From: Ruegeria lacuscaerulensis | GTDB taxonomy: Bacteria > Pseudomonadota > Alphaproteobacteria > Rhodobacterales > Rhodobacteraceae | DNA: 64,000 nucleotides | Reading direction: 5' to 3' | NCBI RefSeq assembly: GCF_013031245.1 | Contig: NZ_WPZL01000020.1 | Coordinates: forward strand, 1 to 64,000 | Shown: positions 34,590-43,084 of the stretch, one piece after another | Position numbering within the stretch: position 1 is the first letter of the stretch | Layout: every line of letters begins with the position of its first letter | Program-made: the position numbers and the translations under genes | The notes under the pieces: generated by a model | The model's input: the letters and a program-made list of their open reading frames with translations, nothing else | Database searches by the model: none | What the model was told of the DNA's origin: nothing

Positions 34590-35222
34590 TCAGACCATCT
34601 GAGCCAAATGTCCGGTTTTCATCCAAAAATGCGCACCAGACGCCCCTGCGGTGGCACTGGACTGCGTTCCGGGCGGCAATCGCAGCCAGTCCCAGGTCGC
34701 GAATTCCTCATCAGATTCCCGAAGCGATCCGTCGATCACGAACAGCTCCAACCCCTGTGTCGCATCCAGATCAAGCGTCTCGCCCGAGGCTAAACTCAGC
34801 ACGCGCACCTCTTCATGCGTGTCTTTGAAAAGCTGAGTATTGCCCTTGCCGATGATCGACCGACGCAACTGAGTCCGGTCTTCGGGGTCGAACTGGTGCA
34901 GCTTGACCAGGATCGTCGCCCCCTCTTTGGCGGATGGCGTATGGGATGAGGTCGGCGGGTTGCGTACGTAGCTGCCGATAGGGAAATCGCCGGTTTCATC
35001 CTGAAACACGCCGTCCAGCACCAGATACTCTTCTCCCCCGTCATGGGTATGCGCGGCAAAGGCGCTGCCCGGCGCAAAGCGGACGATGGTTGTTGCCCGG
35101 GCCACTTCCTCTCCGATACGGTCCAGCATCTTGCGCTCGACCCCGGCTGATGGTGAAGCGACCCACTCGTTCTGATCGAAATGAACCGCGACGCGTTTGG
35201 TGAAATCTGCGTTGACCCTCAT
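34590..35222 (-). CDS. Cupin-domain protein (ChrR-like)
   Basis: A 210-residue protein with a ChrR-type cupin core near residues 40-100. The metal-binding pattern HTHDGGEEYLVLDG (about 57-70) and a later HTP segment supply His and Glu ligands, and a second cupin-like half follows. It lacks the anti-sigma zinc-binding N-terminal domain of true ChrR. No ECF sigma gene is adjacent. AGGAG lies seven bases before ATG 35222. It is a probable small-molecule or metal-binding protein of unknown function. Confidence 0.78.
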   Translation of the reverse strand: MRVNADFTKRVAVHFDQNEWVASPSAGVERKMLDRIGEEVARATTIVRFAPGSAFAAHTHDGGEEYLVLDGVFQDETGDFPIGSYVRNPPTSSHTPSAKEGATILVKLHQFDPEDRTQLRRSIIGKGNTQLFKDTHEEVRVLSLASGETLDLDATQGLELFVIDGSLRESDEEFATWDWLRLPPGTQSSATAGASGAHFWMKTGHLAQMV

Positions 35223-35394
35223 GAGGATTCTCCTGTTTCGCCACCTCAGCATTACATGGGCGCGAAATCGGCGTTTTCAAATTATGCCGTACTACCCCTG
35301 TTCACATCTGGTTTTAGCGGCATCTGCTGCGTACTGTAGCCCGGACAGAATCCGAGCAGCGCCGGACAACGGCCAAATACCCGAAAGTCATCTG

Positions 35395-36390
35395 ATGCAG
35401 GTCAGCCCACCGAAATTCAACATCGTCGTCATCGGGCAAAACAACCGGCTTCAATACGAGGCGCTATTGTTCGCGGCCTCTCTGCGCCACAGCTCACCGA
35501 ATTTCGCTGGCCGACTTTTTGTAGCAGTGCCTCAGCCCGGACCGAAATGGCATCAGGACCCCAGCATCCAGAACGAACCCGTGCTGAAAGCCCTGCGGCA
35601 ACTGGACGCTGAAATCCTGCCCTTCGACAATCACGACTTCGGCAGCAGCTATCCCTATGGCAACAAGATCGAGGCGCTGCAGGCTCTGCCCGAGGGCGAA
35701 CCGTTTGTGTTCTTCGACACTGACACTCTGATCACCGGCGACCTGAACAGCGTGCCGTTCGATTTCGACCGCCCCGGTGCCTCGCTGAAGGTCGAGGGGA
35801 CATGGCCCAAGCCGACACTCTACGGTCCGGGTTTCGATGGCATCTGGAGCGCCCTGTATCGCCGGTTCGGGCTGGATTTCGAAAGCTCGCTGGATACCAG
35901 CCATCCAAAGGATTACTGGCGACGCTATCTGTATTTTAACGCCGGGTATTTCTTCTATTCCTGCCCGCGTAAGTTCGGGGAACGGTTTCTGGATTATGCG
36001 CACACAATCCGGGACGAAGACATCCCGGAACTGGCAGGTCAGAATCTGGACCCGTGGCTTGATCAGGTTGCGCTGCCACTGGTCATTCACTCGTTCGGTG
36101 GAGGCAGGGACGCCCTGCCCTCCGGCCTGCTGGACGGGGCTGTTACCTGCCACTATCGCCTGTTTCCACTCCTCTATGCGCGCGAAAGCGACCACGTGAT
36201 CGAAGTATTGGAGACTGTGGCGACGCCGAACCGCGTCAAGAAAGTCCTTAAAGGCTACGACCCTATCAAAAAGCTGGTGATTCAGGGCAAGGGTCACAAA
36301 ATCCGGGATTTGTTCGACCGGGATAACCTGCCACAGCGTGAGCAGGCTATTCGCAACACGATCCGCAACAACGGCCTTTGGATGCGCTGA
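35395..36390 (+). CDS. Glycosyltransferase-like protein (GT-A fold)
   Basis: A 331-residue protein. The start region (FNIVVIGQNNRLQYEALLFA) and the FVFFDTDTLI segment with a DxD motif are like those of GT-A glycosyltransferases, including GT8-type enzymes. Earlier in-frame codons from 35197 overlap the cupin start region and do not look coding; ATG 35395 fits the first beta strand, though the ribosome site is weak. The C-terminal 60 residues are basic. It stands alone, so acceptor and donor sugar are unknown. Confidence 0.65.
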   Translation: MQVSPPKFNIVVIGQNNRLQYEALLFAASLRHSSPNFAGRLFVAVPQPGPKWHQDPSIQNEPVLKALRQLDAEILPFDNHDFGSSYPYGNKIEALQALPEGEPFVFFDTDTLITGDLNSVPFDFDRPGASLKVEGTWPKPTLYGPGFDGIWSALYRRFGLDFESSLDTSHPKDYWRRYLYFNAGYFFYSCPRKFGERFLDYAHTIRDEDIPELAGQNLDPWLDQVALPLVIHSFGGGRDALPSGLLDGAVTCHYRLFPLLYARESDHVIEVLETVATPNRVKKVLKGYDPIKKLVIQGKGHKIRDLFDRDNLPQREQAIRNTIRNNGLWMR

Positions 36391-36462
36391 CAGGATTGTT
36401 GTGTGCGCGCGCCGGATCGCCTAGAGATTCTGCAACGCACATTCCAACAGGAGATTTCGACG

Positions 36463-37755
36463 ATGTCTGACGGCCCGACTTACGGTTTCGACACATTGCA
36501 AATTCACGCGGGCGCACGGCCCGATCCCGCTACAGGTGCACGTCAGACACCTATTTATCAAACAACAGCTTACGTGTTCCGCGACGCCGATCACGCGGCG
36601 GCGCTGTTCAATCTGCAAGAAGTCGGGTTCATTTATTCCCGCCTGACCAATCCCACCGTGGCCGTGCTACAGGAACGTATCGCAACACTGGAAGGCGGCG
36701 TCGGTGCGGTTTGTTGTTCCTCGGGACACGCGGCGCAGATCATGGCGCTGTTCCCGCTGATGGGGCCGGGCTGCAACGTGGTGGCATCGACCCGTCTGTA
36801 TGGCGGTACGGTCACGCAATTCAGTCAGACCATTAAGCGTTTCGGCTGGTCGGCCAAGTTTGTCGACACTGATGATCTGGACGCCGTGAAGGACGCCATC
36901 GACGAAAACACCCGCGCGGTTTTCTGTGAATCCATCGCCAACCCAGGCGGCTATGTCACCGACATTCGCGCGCTGGCGGACCTGTCGGACGCAGCGGGCA
37001 TTCCGCTGATCGTCGACAACACCTCTGCCACGCCGTATCTGTGCCGTCCTATCGAACAGGGCGCAACGCTGGTGGTTCATTCGACCACCAAGTACCTGAC
37101 CGGCAACGGCACCGTCACCGGCGGCTGCATCGTGGATTCGGGCAAGTTCGACTGGTCGGCGAATGACAAGTTCCCCTCGCTCAGCGAACCGGAACAGGCC
37201 TATCACGGGCTGAAATTCCACGAGACCTTCGGCCCTCTGGCCTTTACCTTCCATGGCATTGCCATCGGCCTGCGGGATCTGGGCATGACGATGAATCCGC
37301 AGGCGGCGCATTATACGCTGCTGGGTATCGAAACCCTGTCCCTTCGGATGGAGCGCCATGTCGAGAACGCCCAGAAGATCGCCGCCTGGCTCGAGGCAGA
37401 CGACCGTGTGGAATACGTCACCTATGCCGGCCTGCCGTCCTCGCCCTATCATGAGCGGGTCAAGGCGCAGTATCCCAAAGGCGCCGGGGCTCTGTTCACC
37501 TTTGCCGTCAAGGGCGGTTACGATTCCTGTATCAAACTGGTCAATGCGCTGGAAATCTTCAGCCACGTCGCCAACCTGGGCGACGCGCGATCGCTGATTA
37601 TCCACTCGGCTTCGACCACCCACCGTCAGCTGACGCCCGAGCAGCAGGAAGCGGCGGGCGCAAGCCCGAATGTGGTGCGTCTGTCCATTGGCATCGAGGA
37701 CGCCGAGGACCTGATCGCCGATCTGGATCAGGCATTGGCCAAAGCGAGCGCCTGA
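36463..37755 (+). CDS. metY: O-acetylhomoserine aminocarboxypropyltransferase/sulfhydrylase
   Basis: A 430-residue PLP enzyme of the Cys/Met metabolism family. K210 in the STTKYLTGNG segment is the PLP-binding lysine, and the IHAGARPDPATGARQTPIYQ start (about 12-31) is typical of O-acetylhomoserine sulfhydrylases. It makes homocysteine from O-acetylhomoserine and sulfide. AGGAGAT lies eight bases before ATG 36463; a GTG at 36403 adds 20 residues. No SAM-II riboswitch is visible in the short leader. The acetyltransferase gene starts three bases after its stop. Confidence 0.92.
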   Translation: MSDGPTYGFDTLQIHAGARPDPATGARQTPIYQTTAYVFRDADHAAALFNLQEVGFIYSRLTNPTVAVLQERIATLEGGVGAVCCSSGHAAQIMALFPLMGPGCNVVASTRLYGGTVTQFSQTIKRFGWSAKFVDTDDLDAVKDAIDENTRAVFCESIANPGGYVTDIRALADLSDAAGIPLIVDNTSATPYLCRPIEQGATLVVHSTTKYLTGNGTVTGGCIVDSGKFDWSANDKFPSLSEPEQAYHGLKFHETFGPLAFTFHGIAIGLRDLGMTMNPQAAHYTLLGIETLSLRMERHVENAQKIAAWLEADDRVEYVTYAGLPSSPYHERVKAQYPKGAGALFTFAVKGGYDSCIKLVNALEIFSHVANLGDARSLIIHSASTTHRQLTPEQQEAAGASPNVVRLSIGIEDAEDLIADLDQALAKASA

Positions 37756-37758
37756 CCG

Positions 37759-38517
37759 ATGAGCAAGCACGACACAAACGAACTGGGGCAACCCATCGGC
37801 CTGCCGGTATCGGGCGAGTTTCCGCGCCCGGCCCCGCCCTACACGCCGATGGAGGGGCGATATTGTTCCGTCGTGCCTTTGGATGTGAACAGGCACGCGC
37901 CCGGACTGTACCGGGCGTTTGCCAACGATACGGACGGTCACAACTGGACTTACCTGCCCTATGGACCGTTCGAGAGCGAGCAGGGCTTCGTCGAGTGGGC
38001 GCGTTCCACTTGCATGGACGCCGACCCGATGTTCCACACAGTGCTCGATAGCAATGAGACTCCCGTGGGTATGGCCTCTTTCCTGAGAATCGAACCCGCT
38101 GCGGGTGTGATCGAGGTGGGGCATATCCATTTCTCACCCCTGCTGCAGCGTAAACCGCAATCGACCGAGACCATGTTCCTGATGATGCGCCGTGTTTTCG
38201 ATGAGCTGGGGTATCGCCGCTACGAATGGAAATGCGACGCACTGAACGCTCCGTCGTGCCGCGCAGCTGAGCGGCTGGGCTTTACCTTTGAAGGTATTTT
38301 CCGGCAAGCGACCCATTACAAGGGCCGCAACCGGGACACGGCGTGGTATTCCATTCTCGACACCGAATGGCCGCGCATCCGTTCTGCGTTCGAGGCTTGG
38401 TTGTCGCCCGACAATTTTGACCAGACGGGCCAACAACGACAACCGCTGTTGACCCGCCGCCAAACCACAGGGTCAGTCGGTAATCCCGAATTCCATCATC
38501 ACATTGACCGAGACTGA
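37759..38517 (+). CDS. GNAT-family acetyltransferase (RimJ/RimL-like)
   Basis: A 252-residue N-acetyltransferase of the RimJ/RimL type. Its core lies about 35-215, with a hydrophobic VIEVGHIHFSPLLQRK strand-turn before the acetyl-CoA site and CRAAERLGFTFEGIFRQATH, the standard C-terminal part of this family. It probably acetylates a small amine or a peptide N-terminus. It follows metY by three bases, so it is likely co-transcribed. Its 3' end overlaps the convergent SIMPL gene by 45 bases. Confidence 0.86.
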   Translation: MSKHDTNELGQPIGLPVSGEFPRPAPPYTPMEGRYCSVVPLDVNRHAPGLYRAFANDTDGHNWTYLPYGPFESEQGFVEWARSTCMDADPMFHTVLDSNETPVGMASFLRIEPAAGVIEVGHIHFSPLLQRKPQSTETMFLMMRRVFDELGYRRYEWKCDALNAPSCRAAERLGFTFEGIFRQATHYKGRNRDTAWYSILDTEWPRIRSAFEAWLSPDNFDQTGQQRQPLLTRRQTTGSVGNPEFHHHIDRD

Positions 38518-39168
38518 GATTTCACCCCCTGCGACCGGCACGCTACCGGCCTCCGACAGGTCCATGGCGCGCATCTGCGCCACAGGGCGAACACCACCGA
38601 CCTGCTCGCTGATTTGTTGCACCGGCCCAAGCGTCACATTGGCCGCCTGCGCCAGCTGTTCAGCCTTTGCGGTGGCTTCGGCAACGGCCTTGGCGCGGGC
38701 CTGTGCCTGAAGCGGCGCCGGGTCCTGAACACCAAAGCTGAGCCCGCCGAAATCATTGGCGCCGTCCTGAATGACCGCATCCATGATGGTTCCAAGCTGC
38801 GTCAGATCGCGAACACGGACCAGAACCCTGTTGGACGCGACAAACCCGGAAATCTCGGGCCGGTCGTTATTGAGGTTGTTCCGGCCAGACCAGACCGGCG
38901 ACAGCGACAGATCACGGGTTTGTACATCGCGGGTTTCGATCCCCATTTCATCCAGACGCTTCAGAATCTGCACCACCGCTTCCGATGTCGCCTGCATCGC
39001 CTTTGACGCCTGCGTATCCTCGTTGGTCACGCCCAAAGTAATGGTCGCCATATCGGGCGCGGCCTGCACAACACCGGCTGCATCCACCGTAATGCGACGT
39101 TCTTCCGCATGGGTCATCCCCGCAGCGGTGATGGCCAAAATCGTGGCCAGAAAAGCTATTTTCTTCAA
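38473..39168 (-). CDS. SIMPL-domain (DUF541) periplasmic protein
   Basis: A 231-residue protein with a signal peptide (about 1-20) and a SIMPL/DUF541 domain. The ITVDAAGVVQAAPDMATITLGV start and the ARAKAVAEATAKAEQLA helix are typical. I choose the TTG start at 39168, since GGAGGG is seven bases upstream and the signal peptide begins there; the longer frame to 39225 has no signal-like start. The family is exported; its role is unknown beyond a link to oxidative stress in some members. It overlaps the convergent acetyltransferase gene. Confidence 0.85.
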   Translation of the reverse strand: MKKIAFLATILAITAAGMTHAEERRITVDAAGVVQAAPDMATITLGVTNEDTQASKAMQATSEAVVQILKRLDEMGIETRDVQTRDLSLSPVWSGRNNLNNDRPEISGFVASNRVLVRVRDLTQLGTIMDAVIQDGANDFGGLSFGVQDPAPLQAQARAKAVAEATAKAEQLAQAANVTLGPVQQISEQVGGVRPVAQMRAMDLSEAGSVPVAGGEISVSVNVMMEFGITD

Positions 39169-39332
39169 GGTCTTCCCTCCAAATTCGTTCGCTCCTACAT
39201 GGGGTGGCCAAGGCCCGTCGGACAAGGGGAACCTCCGGCTTTTTCTTTCCCTCGGCGGGATCCTGCTTTAATGTCGCGCTGCGGACGAAATGTCGTTTGC
39301 ATTGATGCTGACAACTATGGTTCTTCCGGATT

Positions 39333-41309
39333 ATGAAACCTGCCTTTGCGCTGTCTTTTTCTGCTACCGGAATTTCTCTGCACCACCACTCGGATGAAGA
39401 CTGGTTCTGTGTTGGCGAAATCGCATTGGACGCGCCTGACCTGAAGACCCAGATACGCGCCTTGCGGGACAAAGGTTTTGCCTTAGAAAACGATCTGAGC
39501 TGCAGGGTTATTATTCCGCAGGATCAAGTTCGGTTTATGTCAACCGCGACCGATGGCATGGATACCGAAGACAGCGCACGGAAAGCCATGGCCACATTGG
39601 CCGATGCCACACCATATGCCGCTGAAGAACTGGCATTCGACACCGCAATCGTCGGCAACATGACTTTTGTTGCTGCCGTCACGCGGCAAACACTGGACGA
39701 AGCGCGCGATTTTGCGGTCGAACACGGATTTATTCCAGTTCAGTTCGGCACGGTTAAAGATGGGCAGGATTTCCCGACGGACCCGCTGTTTGACGCGTCG
39801 GCTCCGGACGCATCTGCTACCGCGACCGCGACTGTTGAAGACGATCAGAATGCGTTAGAAAATGCGGATCCTTCCGCACAAGACGCGCCAACCGTTCACG
39901 CCATAGCCGACACGACAGCTCCGGATACGTTCCGGTCTGCACCTGTCACCGGATCGGATAAAACGCCCGAAGCCGCCCCTGAGGCGATTGTAAAGCGCTA
40001 TACCGTTCCGGCGGCAGCTGCAGTCCTGATTGCCGGGGTGGCTTTTGGAACCTGGGCATTGATCGGGTCTGAAAACCGCGACATGCCGGATGCTGAAACG
40101 GCTTTGGCCGAAGAGACGTCTCCCGCGCCCAAACCGATGGTCGAAGCCAGCCCGCAGAATGTTCCGAGCGCAACTGAGGAACCAGCACCCCAAACAGCCG
40201 AGGCTGAACCCGAACCAGAAGAGATCGCACCCGAGCCTGAGGTCATAGCGTCAGAGGAAAGCCAACCTGATTCATCCGGCAACCCCCAGCAGGATCTGTC
40301 TGCCACAGACAACGCGATCCTGGAGGCCCTGAACGTCGCGCCGACTGTGGTTGAGGAGGTTGCGCGAGCTCCGGAAACTCAGCAGATACCAACGCAGCCT
40401 GGCATTGAAATCAATGTGCCTGAACCGTTGGAAGCTCCGATGCCTGTACTGGCCGAAGAGACGTATCTGGCCTCTGTCGACAATTCCAATCTTTCGAATG
40501 ACGCCGTTGCTTTGCCTCCGGTGCAAAGCTTTGACACTGACGCGCCCTTCGAACAGGTCGTATTGCCAAACACTGCCGAAACCCCGTTTGAACTCGACGA
40601 GCGTGGGCTGGTCACACCCACCGCCGAAGGAACTCTGAATCCGGACGGGATTGTCGTATATCTGGGGCAACCGTCCAAAGTACCGCCAGAGGCGCCTGTT
40701 CGGTTCGAACAGGAACCGATTCAGGAAGAGACGAGTGACCGGCTGGCTGGTCTGCGTCCAAAACCCCGCCCCGGCGATCTGATTGAACGGTTCGAACGCC
40801 AGCAACTCGGCGGTCGCACACGTGAGGAACTGGCGGTGCTGCGCCCCAAGCTGCGTCCGGAGTCACTGCAACAGCAGCCGCAGGTTGACGAAACCCCAAC
40901 CGCCTTGGCAGTCGTGCGCGTGCCGCGCCCGAAACCCCGCCCTGCCGGACTTTCCCGGCCTTCCGGTACCCAGACCGCAAATCTGGGCTCGACGGCAGCG
41001 ATTGGTCAGGCAAGCGCCGAGGCCGGGTCTTTCCAGCCGAAAGCTGTCGCACCCAAGATACCTTCATCTGCCTCGGTGGCGCGGCAGGCAACTATCGACA
41101 ACGCGCTGAACCTTCGAAAACTGAACCTGATCGGGGTTTACGGTACGCCAGCCAATCGCCGTGCATTGGTTAGATTGCCCAGCGGTCGGTATAAAAAACT
41201 GAAAGTCGGGGATAGGCTGGACGGCGGCAACGTCATAGCAATCAGCGACAGCGAATTGCGCTATCAAAAACGTGGTAAGAACCTGACATTGAAAATGCCA
41301 CGTGGCTAA
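39333..41309 (+). CDS. Large single-pass membrane protein with GspL/PilM-like and GspC/PilP-like ends
   Basis: A 658-residue protein. The N-terminal 150 residues look like a small actin-like/GspL-type fold (ALSFSATGISLHHHSDEDW start). A membrane helix (about 225-247) is followed by a long Glu/Pro/Ala-rich periplasmic linker with repeated RPKPRP-type motifs (about 480-560). The last 70 residues (LNLIGVYGTPANRRALVRLP, then GDRLDGGNVIAI) resemble the HR/PilP-like domain of GspC-type secretion proteins. No other secretion gene is near. It might be a stand-alone envelope scaffold. The domain links are by pattern only. Confidence 0.6.
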   Translation: MKPAFALSFSATGISLHHHSDEDWFCVGEIALDAPDLKTQIRALRDKGFALENDLSCRVIIPQDQVRFMSTATDGMDTEDSARKAMATLADATPYAAEELAFDTAIVGNMTFVAAVTRQTLDEARDFAVEHGFIPVQFGTVKDGQDFPTDPLFDASAPDASATATATVEDDQNALENADPSAQDAPTVHAIADTTAPDTFRSAPVTGSDKTPEAAPEAIVKRYTVPAAAAVLIAGVAFGTWALIGSENRDMPDAETALAEETSPAPKPMVEASPQNVPSATEEPAPQTAEAEPEPEEIAPEPEVIASEESQPDSSGNPQQDLSATDNAILEALNVAPTVVEEVARAPETQQIPTQPGIEINVPEPLEAPMPVLAEETYLASVDNSNLSNDAVALPPVQSFDTDAPFEQVVLPNTAETPFELDERGLVTPTAEGTLNPDGIVVYLGQPSKVPPEAPVRFEQEPIQEETSDRLAGLRPKPRPGDLIERFERQQLGGRTREELAVLRPKLRPESLQQQPQVDETPTALAVVRVPRPKPRPAGLSRPSGTQTANLGSTAAIGQASAEAGSFQPKAVAPKIPSSASVARQATIDNALNLRKLNLIGVYGTPANRRALVRLPSGRYKKLKVGDRLDGGNVIAISDSELRYQKRGKNLTLKMPRG

Positions 41310-41365
41310 TAATGTGTGAGGGCGAAGTTGAAACAGATACCCCGCCCACACATTAGGTCACGCTA

Positions 41366-42463
41366 TTAAGCGGCTGAAATTTCTCCGCTTTCGATCTGTT
41401 CGCGTTCAATCGATTCGAACAGAGCCTGAAAATTACCCTCACCGAACCCATCATCGCCTTTGCGCTGGATGAACTCGAAAAAGATTGGGCCGATCACGGT
41501 TTTCGAGAAAATTTGCAGCAGAATTCTGGTCTCGCCACCGTCCAGAACGCCTTCGCCGTCGATCAGGATGCCGTGCTTCATCATCCGGTCCAGCGGCTCT
41601 TCGTGGTCGGCAACCCGATCCGTGGACATATCGTAATAGGCCTTGTTTGGACCCGGCATGAACTTCAGACCCTTCGCGGCAATCGCATCGGTCGAGTCAT
41701 AGATATCATCGCTGCCCACCGCGATATGCTGAATCCCCTCACCTTTGTACTTGTTGAGGTACGACACGATCTGCCCGGTTTCACCGCGGTCTTCGTTGAT
41801 CGGGATGCGGATACGTCCGCAAGGCGATGTCAGGGCACGGCTGAAAAGCCCTGTGAATTTGCCCTGAATGTCGAAAAACCGGATTTCACGGAAGTTGAAC
41901 AGGTCTTCGTAGAACTTGAACCACTTGTCCATGTTGCCCTTGTAGACATTGTGCGTCAGGTGATCGAGGTAATAGAACCCGTCCCCGCGCGGTTTGGACT
42001 GCTTGGTCCAGTTGAATTCCTCATTATAAGGCGAGGTGTCATGATACTGGTCGATGAAATAGATCAGCGACCCGCCGATGCCCTTGATGGCCGGGACGTC
42101 CATCGTCTTGTCCGCCGCGTCATAGGGTTCAGCCCCTTTGGCGACAGCATGCTCATAGGCCTTCTGGGCGTCAACGACACGCCAGCCCATTGCCGGGGCA
42201 CAGGGGCCGTGCTCTTCGACGAACCGGGCGGCAAAGCTCTTGGGGTCCGAATTAAGAATGTAGGTCACGTCACCCTGCTGCCAAAGCTCGACAGCAGGCT
42301 TGTCTTTGTGATGACCGACCAGTTCAAAGCCCATCCTGGCAAACAGATCACGCAACTCCTGCGGTTCTGGATGCGCAAATTCGACGAACTCAAACCCGTC
42401 GGTTCCGGCGGGATTTTCTTTGCTGATGACAGATTTCGGGGCGTTGTGGGGGAAAGGACCCAT
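41366..42463 (-). CDS. hppD: 4-hydroxyphenylpyruvate dioxygenase
   Basis: A 365-residue Fe(II) VOC-fold dioxygenase converting 4-hydroxyphenylpyruvate to homogentisate in tyrosine breakdown. Metal ligands are the His in LDHLTHNV, the His in IQHIAVGSDDIY and the Glu in FFEFIQRKG. Start ATG 42463 has GAGGAG about eight bases before it; the 61 upstream codons of the frame run across the promoter region and are rejected. It is divergent from an Lrp/AsnC-type regulator gene at 42610, which probably controls it. Confidence 0.93.
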   Translation of the reverse strand: MGPFPHNAPKSVISKENPAGTDGFEFVEFAHPEPQELRDLFARMGFELVGHHKDKPAVELWQQGDVTYILNSDPKSFAARFVEEHGPCAPAMGWRVVDAQKAYEHAVAKGAEPYDAADKTMDVPAIKGIGGSLIYFIDQYHDTSPYNEEFNWTKQSKPRGDGFYYLDHLTHNVYKGNMDKWFKFYEDLFNFREIRFFDIQGKFTGLFSRALTSPCGRIRIPINEDRGETGQIVSYLNKYKGEGIQHIAVGSDDIYDSTDAIAAKGLKFMPGPNKAYYDMSTDRVADHEEPLDRMMKHGILIDGEGVLDGGETRILLQIFSKTVIGPIFFEFIQRKGDDGFGEGNFQALFESIEREQIESGEISAA

Positions 42464-42512
42464 GGCGCGTCTCCTCAAAAACAGGAATTTCTTTGCTGAT
42501 TCCAAAATACGC

Positions 42513-42590
42513 TTTATCAAGCGCTGTTTCTGCGCATTGTTTTTGTGTAAACTAAGTAAGGGCGCGTAAATCCCGCACCTAATTGATAAA
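42513..42590. promoter_or_regulatory. Divergent hppD/Lrp regulatory region with inverted repeat pair
   Basis: TTTATCAA at 42513-42520 and its exact inverse TTGATAAA at 42583-42590 flank the AT-rich centre of the divergent gap. The pair, 62 bases apart, could be half-sites for the Lrp/AsnC-type protein encoded alongside, which often binds its own promoter and that of the target. This is a pattern-level proposal. Confidence 0.4.
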
Positions 42591-42609
42591 ATTTGGAGAA
42601 TTTCCGCAT

Positions 42610-43065
42610 ATGCTGGATTCCACCGACACGCGCCTGTTATCCGCATTGCAGAAGGATGCCCACCTGACCGCGCACCAGTTGGGGGAAATGCTCAACCTTT
42701 CGCCCAGTCAGGCCGGACGACGACGGCAGAGGCTTGAGGCAGAAGGTTATATCACAGGCTATGCCGCCCGGCTGGACCCGCTGAAACTCGGGTTGCAAGT
42801 TCAAGGGTTCATCCAGGTTCATCTGGGCACCCACGGCCCCGAGCAATCCAGGAGTTTTGCCCAGATGGTGGATACCCGCCCAGAGATCACCAGCGCATGG
42901 ACAATGACCGGAGAGGCGGATTACCTGCTGCATGTCTATTGCGACGATCTATCCGCGCTCAACCGCTTGCTTCACCAGGTGATACTGCCGCATCCTGCCG
43001 TGGCACGGGTTCAAAGCCAGATCGTTATGGACCAGCTTAAGCGCGACGCGCCTTTACCCACGTAG
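42610..43065 (+). CDS. Lrp/AsnC-family transcriptional regulator
   Basis: A 151-residue Lrp/AsnC regulator with N-terminal HTH (LLSALQKDAHLTAHQLGEML, about 9-28) and a C-terminal RAM ligand domain. It starts at ATG 42610; GGAG is about ten bases upstream, and a longer frame from 42583 is less likely. Divergent placement next to hppD suggests it responds to tyrosine, phenylalanine or their keto acids. The ion transporter gene follows 19 bases after. Confidence 0.9.
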   Translation: MLDSTDTRLLSALQKDAHLTAHQLGEMLNLSPSQAGRRRQRLEAEGYITGYAARLDPLKLGLQVQGFIQVHLGTHGPEQSRSFAQMVDTRPEITSAWTMTGEADYLLHVYCDDLSALNRLLHQVILPHPAVARVQSQIVMDQLKRDAPLPT

Positions 43066-43084
43066 CCCGACCGAAAGGACAAAC

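Noticed and set aside
33357-34793. 478-codon plus-strand open frame opposite preT
   Set aside because: It mirrors the preT coding frame on the other strand, has no family-like motif or suitable ribosome site, and runs across the preT promoter and cupin terminator. GC-rich codon bias explains it.
36391-36462. SAM-II riboswitch before metY
   Set aside because: The leader is only 72 bases and shows none of the conserved pseudoknot segments I would expect.
36667-38130. 487-codon minus-strand open frame opposite metY and the acetyltransferase gene
   Set aside because: Both genes on the plus strand are clear by motifs (K210 PLP site, GNAT core). The minus frame has no recognisable domain.
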